A stretch of DNA of 64,000 bases from an uncultured Bacilli bacterium (GTDB lineage Bacteria > Bacillota_I > Bacilli_A > RF39 > UBA660), in contig CAKPIT010000005.1 of the NCBI GenBank assembly GCA_934162445.1, forward strand, positions 1 to 64,000, read 5' to 3'. The translations under genes and the position numbers were made by a program. A model generated the notes under the pieces. The model was given only the letters and a program-made list of their open reading frames with translations. It was not told the DNA's origin and did no database searches. Below are positions 17,971 through 25,847 of this stretch, in pieces. The stretch's first letter is position 1. Each line of letters starts with the position of its first letter.

Positions 17971-18909
17971 ATGAAAGATATAAGAATTATATTTATGGGA
18001 ACCCCTGATTTTGCCGTTCCCATTTTAAGAGCTTTAGCAACCAACTATCATGTTGTCGCCGTTGTAACTAAAAAAGATCAAAAAGTAGGAAGAAAACAAA
18101 TTCTTACTGCATCTCCTATAAAAAAAGTAAGTGCTGAATATAATATTCCGGTATTACAACCTGATAACATTAATGAAGAATATCAACAAATTTTAGATTA
18201 TAAACCCGATTTAATTATCACCTGTGCCTATGGCAAGTTTATTCCACTTGAAGTTTTAAATTATCCTAAATATAAATGTATTAATGTTCATGCTTCTCTT
18301 TTACCAAAACTACGAGGAGGGGCACCTATTCATCATGCTATTATGGATGGTTACGACGAAACCGGTGTTACTATTATGTATATGGCTCCTAAAATGGATG
18401 CAGGTGATATCATTAGTCAAGTGTCAACGAAAATCAGTAAAAAAGATACTCTTCAAACCCTTCATGATCGGCTAAGTTTATTAGGAAAAGATCTTCTTCT
18501 AAAAACATTACCCAATATCATCAGTGGAAATATTAATCCAATTAAACAAGATGAAAAAGAAGTAACCTATGGTTATAATATTACTAAAGAAGATGAAAAA
18601 ATAGATTTTTCTAAATCTAATATTGAAATAGATAATAAAGTAAGAGCCTTAAATCCAACACCTGCTGCTTACACAACTTTAAAAGGAAAAAGAATGAAAG
18701 TCTATGCTACAAGATTAGGAGATAGATATTATGCTCAAACTGAAAATGGAACTATCACTGGATTTACTAATGATGGTATTTGTGTAGCAGCAGATACCAC
18801 CGAAATAATCTTAACAGAAATTGCTATTGAAGGTAAAAAAAGATGCCTTGTTAAAGATTATTTAAATGGTGTTGATAAAAAAGAATTATTAGGGGAAGTA
18901 TTAAAATGA
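17971..18909 (+). CDS. fmt: Methionyl-tRNA formyltransferase
   Basis: Fmt formylates initiator Met-tRNA using 10-formyl-THF. ATG 17971 sits behind AAGGAGG, giving 312 residues. The catalytic Asn and His appear in INVHASLLP (N105, H107), followed by the RGGAPIHHAI substrate loop and the aspartate of MDAGDI. The C-terminal tRNA-binding OB domain is present (VRALNPTPAAYT). It overlaps the next gene by 4 bases (ATGA). A def (deformylase) neighbour, common elsewhere, is absent. Confidence 0.95.
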   Translation: MKDIRIIFMGTPDFAVPILRALATNYHVVAVVTKKDQKVGRKQILTASPIKKVSAEYNIPVLQPDNINEEYQQILDYKPDLIITCAYGKFIPLEVLNYPKYKCINVHASLLPKLRGGAPIHHAIMDGYDETGVTIMYMAPKMDAGDIISQVSTKISKKDTLQTLHDRLSLLGKDLLLKTLPNIISGNINPIKQDEKEVTYGYNITKEDEKIDFSKSNIEIDNKVRALNPTPAAYTTLKGKRMKVYATRLGDRYYAQTENGTITGFTNDGICVAADTTEIILTEIAIEGKKRCLVKDYLNGVDKKELLGEVLK

Positions 18910-19640
18910 AAAAAGAACAAAAAGAAAATAAATATTTAAAACTAATTAAAGATTTAAGTAAAAATAAAAGAGGAAAAGCCATTCTTTTCTTTGCCTTTTA
19001 TTTCATTTTTTTCTTTTTATTAATTACAACTATTCGTACCAGTTACACGACTAATCAAAAAAGAAATAGTCAAAAAACTATTAATACTCCTTACAAATTA
19101 ACCAAAATAGAAGCTGGTAATTATCACTTTACAAGAGAAGAAGTAGTAGATAATGTTAAAATTAACTTTGTAGGTGATAAAGAAAATAACAAGACAACAG
19201 GTATTATGACAAGGGAAGAAACAGTAACTAATTATTTTATTTATGATAATATTACCTTAGTAAGAAATAATCAAAAGTATGAAACGAGTCCTGATTTATA
19301 TAACTTTGATAATATTACTAATGATAAAATGATTGCCCATATTCTAAAGAAAGCCACCTTAATATCCAAAACAGAGTATGAAGAAGGTAAGACCCTTTAT
19401 AACTATCAAATAACGACTAATACTTTAGATGACATTTTATATAATCATAAAATTGATCTTGCCGCAGCTCCTAATACTATCACTTTAGAAACTAATAGTG
19501 ACAATGAAGTCTATAAAATAAGCTATGATTTAAGTAGTTATGGTACCTATTATTACAACATTCCACATACTATCAATATCACTATTACTTATCAAGCTTT
19601 TGGCAAAGTAAAACCAATAAGTGTTCCCGAAAATAATTAA
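18906..19640 (+). CDS. Membrane-anchored protein of unknown function
   Basis: 244 residues. A basic N-terminus is followed by one hydrophobic segment (about 26-46), and the remainder, rich in asparagine, threonine and tyrosine, should lie outside the cell. There is no lipobox or catalytic motif that I recognise. The start overlaps the fmt stop, indicating co-expression, and a terminator follows. Confidence 0.65.
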   Translation: MKKEQKENKYLKLIKDLSKNKRGKAILFFAFYFIFFFLLITTIRTSYTTNQKRNSQKTINTPYKLTKIEAGNYHFTREEVVDNVKINFVGDKENNKTTGIMTREETVTNYFIYDNITLVRNNQKYETSPDLYNFDNITNDKMIAHILKKATLISKTEYEEGKTLYNYQITTNTLDDILYNHKIDLAAAPNTITLETNSDNEVYKISYDLSSYGTYYYNIPHTINITITYQAFGKVKPISVPENN

Positions 19641-19642
19641 TA

Positions 19643-19666
19643 AGCAGGTTTAACCTGTTTTTCTTT
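19643..19666 (+). terminator. Terminator before ffh
   Basis: A short stem AGCAGG/CCTGTT with a TTTAA loop and a T-rich tail, directly after the upstream stop codon. Confidence 0.55.
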
Positions 19667-19718
19667 TACTTCTTGCTAATAATCAGTTATAATATATAAA
19701 GAAAGAAAGGTGTTAGAC

Positions 19719-21026
19719 ATGTTTGAAAGTTTAGGAGATCATTTACAAAATGCCCTTCACAAAATAAAGGGCTATGGAAAAATAACTGAAGATAATATTG
19801 GCGACATGATGAAAGAAATTCGTCTTGCCTTACTAGAAGCGGATGTTAATTATAAAGTCGTAAAAGAATTTGTTAATAATGTTAAAGAGAAGGCCTTAGG
19901 AGAAGAAGTAAAAACTAGTATTAAACCGGGTGATATGTTTGTTAAGATTGTCAAAGATGAACTAACGGATTTATTAGGTAAAGAAAAGGCGCCATTAAAT
20001 ACCAAAGGAAATCCAGCTATCCTTATGCTAGTAGGACTACAAGGTAGTGGTAAAACAACAACCTGCGGGAAACTAGCCAATTACCTACGTAAAAAAGAAG
20101 CCAAAAAACCATTAATGGTTGCTTGTGATGTATATCGTCCCGCTGCTATAGATCAACTATGCCAATTAGGCAAGGAACTTAATATTGAAGTATATAAAGA
20201 AGATAGTAAAAACCCTGTTGAAATCAGTCTTCATGCTATTGACTATGCCAAAGAAAATGGCTATGACTACGTATTAATTGATACTGCTGGTCGCTTACAA
20301 ATAGACGAAGCTTTAATGCTAGAATTAAAAAATATTATTAACAACGTTCATCCGGAAGAAGTTTTATTAGTTCTAGATGCTATGATGGGTCAAGACGCCA
20401 TCAACGTTATCACTGGTTTTAATGAGAGTCTAAATTTAACAGGAGTAATTTTAACCAAATTAGATGGCGATACAAGAGGTGGAGTAGCCTTATCGGTAAG
20501 ACATTTAACCAATGTGCCAATCAAGTTTATTGGTGTCAGTGAAAAACTAGATGGTCTAGACTACTTTGATCCTGAACGCATGGCCGGAAGAATTCTTGGT
20601 ATGGGTGATATTGTATCTTTAGTCGAAAAAGCAACCGAAGCCATTGATGAAAAAGAAGCTGAAAAAACAGCCAAAAGAATGCAAACTGGTAAATTTGATT
20701 TAGAAGATTTTTTAAGAACCCTAAAACAAATCAAAAAATTAGGGCCTCTTGAAAACCTTTTAAAACTAATCCCGGGCGCTAAAAAAATGGGACTTAATAA
20801 TATTAATATTCCCCCTAAACAAATGGCCCACATTGAAGCTATTATTCTTTCAATGACTCCTATGGAAAGAAAAAATCCTGATATCATCAAAGCTTCTCGT
20901 AAAACCAGAATTGCTAAAGGTTGTGGCCTTTCTGTTGCTGAAGTAAATAAATTATTAACTCAATTTATTGAAATGAAAAAAATGATGAAACAAATGCAAA
21001 ACGGTAATTTTAAAATGCCTTTTTAG
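19719..21026 (+). CDS. ffh: Signal recognition particle protein Ffh
   Basis: Ffh binds signal peptides and SRP RNA and is the GTPase partner of FtsY. ATG 19719 is preferred over the in-frame GTG at 19710 because GAAAGG occupies 19705-19710. The 435-residue product has GLQGSGKTTTCGKLA (G1), DTAGR (G3), TKLDGDTRGG (G4) and a C-terminal M domain with methionine-rich helices (KQMAHIEAIILSMTPMER, IEMKKMMKQMQ). No SRP RNA gene is seen in the window. Confidence 0.96.
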   Translation: MFESLGDHLQNALHKIKGYGKITEDNIGDMMKEIRLALLEADVNYKVVKEFVNNVKEKALGEEVKTSIKPGDMFVKIVKDELTDLLGKEKAPLNTKGNPAILMLVGLQGSGKTTTCGKLANYLRKKEAKKPLMVACDVYRPAAIDQLCQLGKELNIEVYKEDSKNPVEISLHAIDYAKENGYDYVLIDTAGRLQIDEALMLELKNIINNVHPEEVLLVLDAMMGQDAINVITGFNESLNLTGVILTKLDGDTRGGVALSVRHLTNVPIKFIGVSEKLDGLDYFDPERMAGRILGMGDIVSLVEKATEAIDEKEAEKTAKRMQTGKFDLEDFLRTLKQIKKLGPLENLLKLIPGAKKMGLNNINIPPKQMAHIEAIILSMTPMERKNPDIIKASRKTRIAKGCGLSVAEVNKLLTQFIEMKKMMKQMQNGNFKMPF

Positions 21027-21086
21027 GCTATAATATATAACTTTTCTAAGACGTTGAATACTTTATTAGTAAAGGAGGAAAAGTAT

Positions 21087-21431
21087 ATGTTATACAATAA
21101 TCAAGCTATTGATATGACAACAGCAATTGAGGGTAATAATAACTACGTTGATCAAGATTTAGATATTGATATTAACATGAATAATATGGATCCTACTAAT
21201 ATGACTACCAATAATATGCCAGTAGCAACAACGCAAAGTCCTATTATTGAACCAGTACAAGAACGACAAATAAATCGTACTTTTGTCCATCAAGTGCCAC
21301 ATGTTTGTCCAATCCATACTAGAATTATCAATCATCATATTTATAAACATACTTATTGTCCTGAATATTCATGCTGTGAAGAAAATGTAGTATGTAATAT
21401 TGATCAAGGATCATGTTGTAAATTTCGTTAA
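21087..21431 (+). CDS. CotD-like spore coat protein
   Basis: 114 residues from ATG 21087 behind AAAGGAGG. The N-terminal half is Asn/Asp/Met-rich and low in complexity. The C-terminal half is His/Cys/Tyr-rich (HQVPHVCPIHTRIINHHIY, then SCCEEN and GSCCKF), the composition and motif order of the CotD inner coat family. In Bacillus CotD is made in the mother cell late in sporulation. A hairpin terminator follows. Family call from pattern; a role in spores is inferred. Confidence 0.75.
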   Translation: MLYNNQAIDMTTAIEGNNNYVDQDLDIDINMNNMDPTNMTTNNMPVATTQSPIIEPVQERQINRTFVHQVPHVCPIHTRIINHHIYKHTYCPEYSCCEENVVCNIDQGSCCKFR

Positions 21432-21452
21432 AAAGTCGTAAGACTTTTTTCT
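21431..21452 (+). terminator. Terminator after the CotD-like gene
   Basis: AAAAGTC (21431-21437), loop GTAA, GACTTTT (21442-21448), then more T. Confidence 0.75.
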
Positions 21453-21548
21453 TTACATTCCTTTTCATATCAATTAGTGTCTAATTTTGTCACATACCTT
21501 GTCATTTTATGTTAATAATATTAATATAATAATAAGGAGTGTGATACT

Positions 21549-21755
21549 ATGATTTATCCTTCAATTGACAAACTCTTAAATATTGTTTCATCTAAATATG
21601 AATTAGTACATATCGCTGCTCGTCGTAGCAAAGAGATGACAGAAGAAGAGCACTATCAATTACCACTCAATGAATACAAATGTCAAAAAAATATTGGTAG
21701 AGCCCTTGAAGAATTATTAGAAGGTAAAATAAAAGTAATTGGTCAAGAAAAATAA
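21549..21755 (+). CDS. rpoZ: RNA polymerase omega subunit
   Basis: Omega stabilises the beta-prime subunit. The 68-residue protein has the conserved start YPSIDKLLNIVSSKYELVHIAARRSKEM and the KNIGRALEELLEGKI helix. RNA polymerase omega normally follows gmk in Firmicutes; here it stands alone between a coat-like gene and recX. TTGTCA (21499-21504) and TAATAT (21522-21527), 17 bp apart, are a weak promoter candidate. Confidence 0.93.
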   Translation: MIYPSIDKLLNIVSSKYELVHIAARRSKEMTEEEHYQLPLNEYKCQKNIGRALEELLEGKIKVIGQEK

Positions 21756-21769
21756 CCAATTACTTTTTA
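21733..21769 (+). terminator. Terminator overlapping the rpoZ stop
   Basis: AAGTAATTGGT (21733-21743) pairs with ACCAATTACTT (21755-21765), followed by TTT. The left arm is inside the final rpoZ codons. Confidence 0.7.
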
Positions 21770-21771
21770 TA

Positions 21772-21800
21772 TTGACAAACGAACGTATGTATTGTATTTT
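21772..21800 (+). promoter_or_regulatory. recX promoter with LexA-type SOS box
   Basis: TTGACA (21772-21777) and TATTTT (21795-21800) are 17 bp apart. Between them CGAACGTATGTATT (21780-21793) matches 12 of 14 positions of the Gram-positive LexA/DinR consensus CGAACRNRYGTTYC. A repressor bound there would block the promoter. Confidence 0.65.
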
Positions 21801-21823
21801 AATTTTAGGAAGTGATCCAAATA

Positions 21824-22576
21824 ATGAAAATAATTAAATATAAAAAAGAAGCTAATAATCTTTATAAAGTATATTTAGATAATGATACTATATTAAAAAT
21901 ATATGAAGAGACTATTTTAAAATATAATTTATTATTAAAAAAAGACCTAGATGACATCACTATTCAAAATGTTTTAGAAGAAAATAAAAAGTGGGATTGT
22001 TATTACAGTGCTCTTAAGATTTTAAAAAGAGTAGCCAAAAGCAAATATGAAATCCATAAATATTTAAAAGACAAAGATTATCCAGATGATTTAATTACTA
22101 ATACCATTAATCTTTTAGAACAACAATCATACTTAAATGATAAACGTTATGCGGAAAGTTATGTTAATATGCAAATTTTAACTACTAATAAAGGTCCTAA
22201 AAAGATAGAAGAAGAATTATTAAAAAAGAAAATAGCCAAAATTGATTATGAAGACGCTCTTAGTATGTATAAAAGTGATATTGAAGAAGAAAAAATAAAA
22301 AAAATAATTACTAAAAAAATAAAGGCCAACCATACCAAAAGTGCTAATAGCCTAAAGCAAAAGATAAGAACAACTTTAATAATAGAAGGCTTTAATCAGA
22401 GCCTAGTCACAAGTCTATTAAATAGTACAACTATTAGCGAAGATGAAACTTTAAAAGAAAAAGAATATCAAAAATATTACCGGAAACTAAGTCGTAAGTA
22501 TCAAGGTAAGGAATTAGAATATAAACTAAAACAAAAAATGTATAGTTTAGGTTTTAATATTAATAATGATGATTAA
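21824..22576 (+). CDS. recX: Recombination regulator RecX
   Basis: RecX binds RecA filaments and modulates them. ATG 21824 is preferred over GTG 21812 because AGGAAGTG lies at 21807-21814; the product has 250 residues, the size of the long Firmicute form. The three-helix repeats are visible: ALKILKRVAKSKYEIHKYLKDK, LEQQSYLNDKRYAESYVNM and NKGPKKIEEELLKKKI. RecA is not in the window. An SOS-type box overlaps its promoter. Confidence 0.9.
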   Translation: MKIIKYKKEANNLYKVYLDNDTILKIYEETILKYNLLLKKDLDDITIQNVLEENKKWDCYYSALKILKRVAKSKYEIHKYLKDKDYPDDLITNTINLLEQQSYLNDKRYAESYVNMQILTTNKGPKKIEEELLKKKIAKIDYEDALSMYKSDIEEEKIKKIITKKIKANHTKSANSLKQKIRTTLIIEGFNQSLVTSLLNSTTISEDETLKEKEYQKYYRKLSRKYQGKELEYKLKQKMYSLGFNINNDD

Positions 22577-22577
22577 A

Positions 22578-22609
22578 AAAGATTTCACTTTAATTTGTGA
22601 AATCTCTTT
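22578..22609. terminator. Bidirectional terminator between recX and prsA
   Basis: AAAGATTTCAC (22578-22588) pairs with GTGAAATCT (22597-22605), with an A tract before and a T tract after, serving the convergent genes. Confidence 0.82.
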
Positions 22610-23623
22610 TTAATTACTACTTGTATTGCTACTAGAAGCCTTTTCAATTAATTGATCCATAAGTTCATCATAATCTTTCTTTAAAGCATCATCTTTAAAA
22701 CTAACACCATTTTTCTTTCTAATTTCTTTTAAAGCTGTATATCTTAAAGTACTATCATTATTTAACTTTTCATCACATAAAGTAGAAAGAATTTCTTTTT
22801 TAGTTTTCTTTAAAGACTTTTTCTTCTTTTGATCAACTTTTAAAATAATATGATAACCATATGCAGATTTAACTGGTTCACTAGTATATTTACCTTTCTT
22901 CAAATCAATAGAAGCATTTAAGAAAGCTTCATCCATATTATCATTTTTATTAAAATAGTCAATTAAACCACCATTTTTAGCACTACCTTCATCATCACTA
23001 TATTTTTTAGCAAGTTTACTAAAATCTTCACCATTATCAAGCTTTTTAATTAAACTCTCGGCTTTCTTCTTAGCTTTATCTTCAGCAGCTTCTTTTTCTT
23101 CATCACTCATATCATCAGTAGTAGTAGCTTTAATCAAAATATGTCTTACTTTCATATCGCCAACAATTTCATTGTCATAATAAGTCTTAACTTCATCATC
23201 ACTAATTGTACTCTTAACATAATCTTCAACTGCTAAATTTCTTTTGTATTCCAAAGATAACATACTTCTTAATTCCTCTTCACTAGAAACTCCAAGGTAT
23301 TGTTTAATAGCTGCTAAGAATGAATCTTCATCATCTTTATATTGTGATTTCATTTGTTTAATTTGTGAATCAATTGATTTTGTCTCATCATCAGTAGTCT
23401 TATACTTCTTATCAAATAATTTATGATCAATCATATCAATAAGAGTACTAATACCATATTTATCTCTTAACTCCTCATATAAAGTATCAGCTGTAATCTT
23501 CCCATTTTTAGTATTAACAACAGTATGATTATTCTTAAGAGATGCCTTATTTCCACAACCTGTAACAACTAAACAGACTGTAAAAAATATAACCCCTAAC
23601 TTTATAAGTTTATTTTTTTTCAT
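22610..23623 (-). CDS. prsA: PrsA-like peptidyl-prolyl isomerase lipoprotein
   Basis: PrsA folds exported proteins at the outer face of the membrane. Starting at ATG 23623 behind GGAGGATGA the protein has 337 residues; a longer in-frame start lacks a ribosome site. Signal peptide residues 5-22 end in a VVTGC lipobox. A SurA-type N-terminal helical region precedes a parvulin domain with KVRHILIKA, FSKLAKKYSDDEGSAKNGG and VKSAYGYHIILK. The C-terminus is a helical, serine-rich tail. Confidence 0.92.
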   Translation of the reverse strand: MKKNKLIKLGVIFFTVCLVVTGCGNKASLKNNHTVVNTKNGKITADTLYEELRDKYGISTLIDMIDHKLFDKKYKTTDDETKSIDSQIKQMKSQYKDDEDSFLAAIKQYLGVSSEEELRSMLSLEYKRNLAVEDYVKSTISDDEVKTYYDNEIVGDMKVRHILIKATTTDDMSDEEKEAAEDKAKKKAESLIKKLDNGEDFSKLAKKYSDDEGSAKNGGLIDYFNKNDNMDEAFLNASIDLKKGKYTSEPVKSAYGYHIILKVDQKKKKSLKKTKKEILSTLCDEKLNNDSTLRYTALKEIRKKNGVSFKDDALKKDYDELMDQLIEKASSSNTSSN

Positions 23624-23654
23624 AATTTCATCCTCCCTGTATAAACTCAATATA

Positions 23655-23683
23655 ATCATAACATTAAGTTAAATAACTTGCAA
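23655..23683 (-). promoter_or_regulatory. prsA promoter with internal inverted repeat
   Basis: On the minus strand TTGCAA (23683-23678) and TATGAT (23660-23655) have a 17-bp spacer. AAGTTA-AA-TAACTT (23666-23679) forms an inverted repeat inside the spacer and could be an operator. Confidence 0.5.
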
Positions 23684-23702
23684 ATAAAAACTAAATTTAG
23701 AC

Positions 23703-23730
23703 ACACTTTTATCCATTTTGCCATAAAATA
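23703..23730 (+). promoter_or_regulatory. Sigma-K-like sporulation promoter
   Basis: ACA at 23703-23705, 16 bp, then CATAAAATA at 23722-23730 fits the mother-cell sigma-K pattern (AC, 16-17 bp, CATANNNTA). It lies about 32 bases before two spore-type miniproteins. Confidence 0.5.
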
Positions 23731-23762
23731 TTGTGAACACTAGAAAAAAGGAGGATTAAGTT

Positions 23763-23843
23763 ATGGGTAATTGCAATTCAGGAAGTGCTATTATACTAGT
23801 ACTATTCATCTTATTAGTTATTATAGTCGGTGCCTATATCTAA
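23763..23843 (+). CDS. YjcZ-like sporulation miniprotein
   Basis: 26 residues: MGNCNSGS, then one hydrophobic helix of about 18 residues ending GAYI. This matches the YjcZ/sporulation micro-protein family (glycine-rich start, single membrane helix ending GAxYI). It has an excellent AGGAGG site and is the first of two such genes. Family members are membrane miniproteins seen in spore formers; function unknown. Confidence 0.7.
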   Translation: MGNCNSGSAIILVLFILLVIIVGAYI

Positions 23844-23865
23844 AACATTTTAAGGAGGTGTAAAA

Positions 23866-23994
23866 ATGTCTTGTTCAAATAATCAAACAGTAACAACTTC
23901 TTGTTGCTCTACAAGACCAAGAAGTAGCTATATAATTATTATTGTTTTATATATTTTATTAGCTATTATCTTAGGCTCAGCACTAGGATACTAA
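23866..23994 (+). CDS. Second YjcZ-like membrane miniprotein
   Basis: 42 residues, starting behind AAGGAGGTG 22 bases after the first miniprotein. A Cys/Ser/Thr-rich N-terminal part with a CC pair and an arginine cluster is followed by one hydrophobic helix (about 22-41). It resembles an elongated YjcZ-type protein and shares the sigma-K-like promoter and the terminator that follows. Confidence 0.65.
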   Translation: MSCSNNQTVTTSCCSTRPRSSYIIIIVLYILLAIILGSALGY

Positions 23995-24026
23995 GAAACT
24001 CTAAAAGAAAAAGAGTTTCTTTTTTC
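23993..24026 (+). terminator. Terminator after the miniprotein pair
   Basis: AAGAAACTCT (23993-24002) pairs with AGAGTTTCTT (24012-24021), followed by a long T run. Confidence 0.85.
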
Positions 24027-24059
24027 TTTTTATGATAGAATAAAGAAAAGGAGGAAAAT

Positions 24060-24764
24060 ATGAAACCTAAATATAACAGTTTAACTTTAAAATTAATTGC
24101 TATTATTACCATGACTTTAGACCATATTGCCATCTTTTTCTTTAAAAGCAACTCGCCAATCTACTATGGTTTAAGAGCCGTTGGTCGTATCTCATTTCCA
24201 ATCTTTGCCTTTTTATTAACTGTAGGATACTTTCATACTACAAACTTAAAAAAATATTTAGGAAGACTAATAAGTTTTGCCCTTATTACTGAAATAATAT
24301 ATGATTATTCTTTTTATAACCGATTTTATTATTCGAAATCGCAAAATATTTTCTTTACCTTGACCCTTGGTCTTATTACTATTTACTTACTAGATAAAAC
24401 AAATAAACTAATTAAAAATCAAATTACTGATGCTAAAGATCAAAAAATTATTTTATTAACTATCAATATCTTAATTATTTCTCTTGCTAGTTTTTTAAGT
24501 GCTCTTTTAAATTTAGATTATAGTATTATAGGAATCATTATGATTTCTACTTTCTATTTATTTAAAAATAAATATTTAATTTTTATAACTCTTCTTTTAA
24601 CTACATTAGTCTTTGCAAGTAATATCCAACTATACTCATTGATTTCTTTATATTTTATCTTTAACTATCAAGATCAAAAAATGGTTAATCATAAATATTT
24701 TTTCTATTGTTACTATCCTTTTCATTTACTTATTCTTAAACTTTTAAAAACTTTAATAGGCTAA
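24060..24764 (+). CDS. TraX-family integral membrane protein
   Basis: 234 residues, about seven membrane segments. The start TLKLIAIITMTLDHIAIFFF, then GLRAVGRISFPIFAFLLTVGYFHTTNLKKYLGRL, is the signature of the TraX/acyltransferase-like family, named after the F-pilin acetylase. Chromosomal Firmicute members are common and their substrates unknown. It stands after a terminator with its own GGAGG site. Confidence 0.82.
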   Translation: MKPKYNSLTLKLIAIITMTLDHIAIFFFKSNSPIYYGLRAVGRISFPIFAFLLTVGYFHTTNLKKYLGRLISFALITEIIYDYSFYNRFYYSKSQNIFFTLTLGLITIYLLDKTNKLIKNQITDAKDQKIILLTINILIISLASFLSALLNLDYSIIGIIMISTFYLFKNKYLIFITLLLTTLVFASNIQLYSLISLYFIFNYQDQKMVNHKYFFYCYYPFHLLILKLLKTLIG

Positions 24765-24815
24765 ACAAGTTTCTTAAAAAGGATCTTAACATAAACTATG
24801 ATAGAGGTGATGTTT

Positions 24816-25157
24816 ATGTTAAATTTAACCTTATTGAAACAGATGCTAATTGTCTCCATAGCCCTTAGTGTTATTACTTGTGCCTTCATTCAAAAAACCA
24901 AAAAATTCTTACCATGTTCCAGTTGCCTTATTGCCTATAGTCTTATCGTTAATGCCTCCGTTGGTATTTTATTCTGTATGACTTTTACTGATGTAACCTT
25001 TCCCGAAAGCTTATGGGTTGCCTTTTTTAGTTTTATCGGTGCTGATACCATTTACCGGTCTCTTGAGGGAAAATTAAAAGATTATACCGATTTAGTAAAC
25101 AATGATTACATTACTGTTAAAAAAAAGAATATAATTAAAAGGGACGGTGATAATTAA
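24816..25157 (+). CDS. Phage holin-like membrane protein
   Basis: 113 residues from ATG 24816 (GAGGTG at 24804-24809). Three hydrophobic segments are followed by a charged cytosolic tail, and the ending TFPESLWVAFFSFIGADTIYRSLEGKL resembles holins of Clostridium and Erysipelothrix phages. The next gene starts in its stop codon (TAATG) and is an M23 peptidase, giving a holin-lysin cassette. No other phage genes are nearby. Confidence 0.65.
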   Translation: MLNLTLLKQMLIVSIALSVITCAFIQKTKKFLPCSSCLIAYSLIVNASVGILFCMTFTDVTFPESLWVAFFSFIGADTIYRSLEGKLKDYTDLVNNDYITVKKKNIIKRDGDN

Positions 25158-25846
25158 TGGAAAAACCTTTATATCCTAGTCAATATATGCGTATAACCGA
25201 AGGTTACATGAAAGGCAGCCACCGCGATAGTTACGCCATTGATGATGCTGGAATAGATCAAGGAATTGATTATTTAAAAGCTCCCTATACTGGCGTTATT
25301 AAAAAAATATACCAAAAAGATGCTAATGAAATTTGGTTAGAAAGTATTGAACCCGTTATCTATCCAGATGGTACAGTCGATTATTTAACCATGCTATTTG
25401 CACATGATAATGATATTTCCAATTTATTTGTAGGAAAAGTAATAGCTAAAGGAGAACGCTTTTATGAAGAAGGCACCAAAGGTGAAGCCACAGGTAATCA
25501 TGTTCATATGGAATGCGGTAAAGGTAAATTTACTAATAGTGGTTGGCATAAAAATAATAGTGGTCATTGGTCAATTAATAATGCTAAAAATCCGACTGAA
25601 TGCTTATGGATTGATGATAGTATTACTATTATTAATGATAATGGTTACAAATTTAGAAAAATTGAAAAAGAAGAAAACCCTAAAAAGCCACAAGAAGAAA
25701 TAATTACTGAAGAACCAAAAAAAGAGGAATCAACTAAGGAAGATTCTCAAAATTTACAATTAATATATACTTGTCGTAAAAGTGATACTTATGCTATTAA
25801 TCTAAACAATGGTGATAAACTATATATTGAAAAATATAAGCCCTAA
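25157..25846 (+). CDS. M23 (LytM-type) peptidase, endolysin-like
   Basis: 229 residues without a signal peptide, as in endolysins that need a holin. The metallopeptidase zinc ligands are visible in GSHRDSYAIDDAG (HxxxxxxD-type motif) and GNHVHME (HxH). A glutamate/lysine-rich linker (about 168-198) leads to a short C-terminal module ending LIYTCRKSDTYAINLNNGDKLYI, perhaps a cell-wall targeting piece. It would cut peptide cross-bridges of peptidoglycan. Confidence 0.85.
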   Translation: MEKPLYPSQYMRITEGYMKGSHRDSYAIDDAGIDQGIDYLKAPYTGVIKKIYQKDANEIWLESIEPVIYPDGTVDYLTMLFAHDNDISNLFVGKVIAKGERFYEEGTKGEATGNHVHMECGKGKFTNSGWHKNNSGHWSINNAKNPTECLWIDDSITIINDNGYKFRKIEKEENPKKPQEEIITEEPKKEESTKEDSQNLQLIYTCRKSDTYAINLNNGDKLYIEKYKP

Positions 25847-25847
25847 G

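Noticed and set aside
13135..21026. SRP RNA gene near ftsY, ylxM or ffh
   Set aside because: The spacers are under 150 bases and do not contain the GGAA tetraloop hairpin or Alu-like domain of an SRP RNA.
21087..21090. Sigma-K promoter upstream of the CotD-like gene
   Set aside because: The nearest match, AATACTTTA, has one mismatch in the -10 and no AC at the right distance, so I do not list it.
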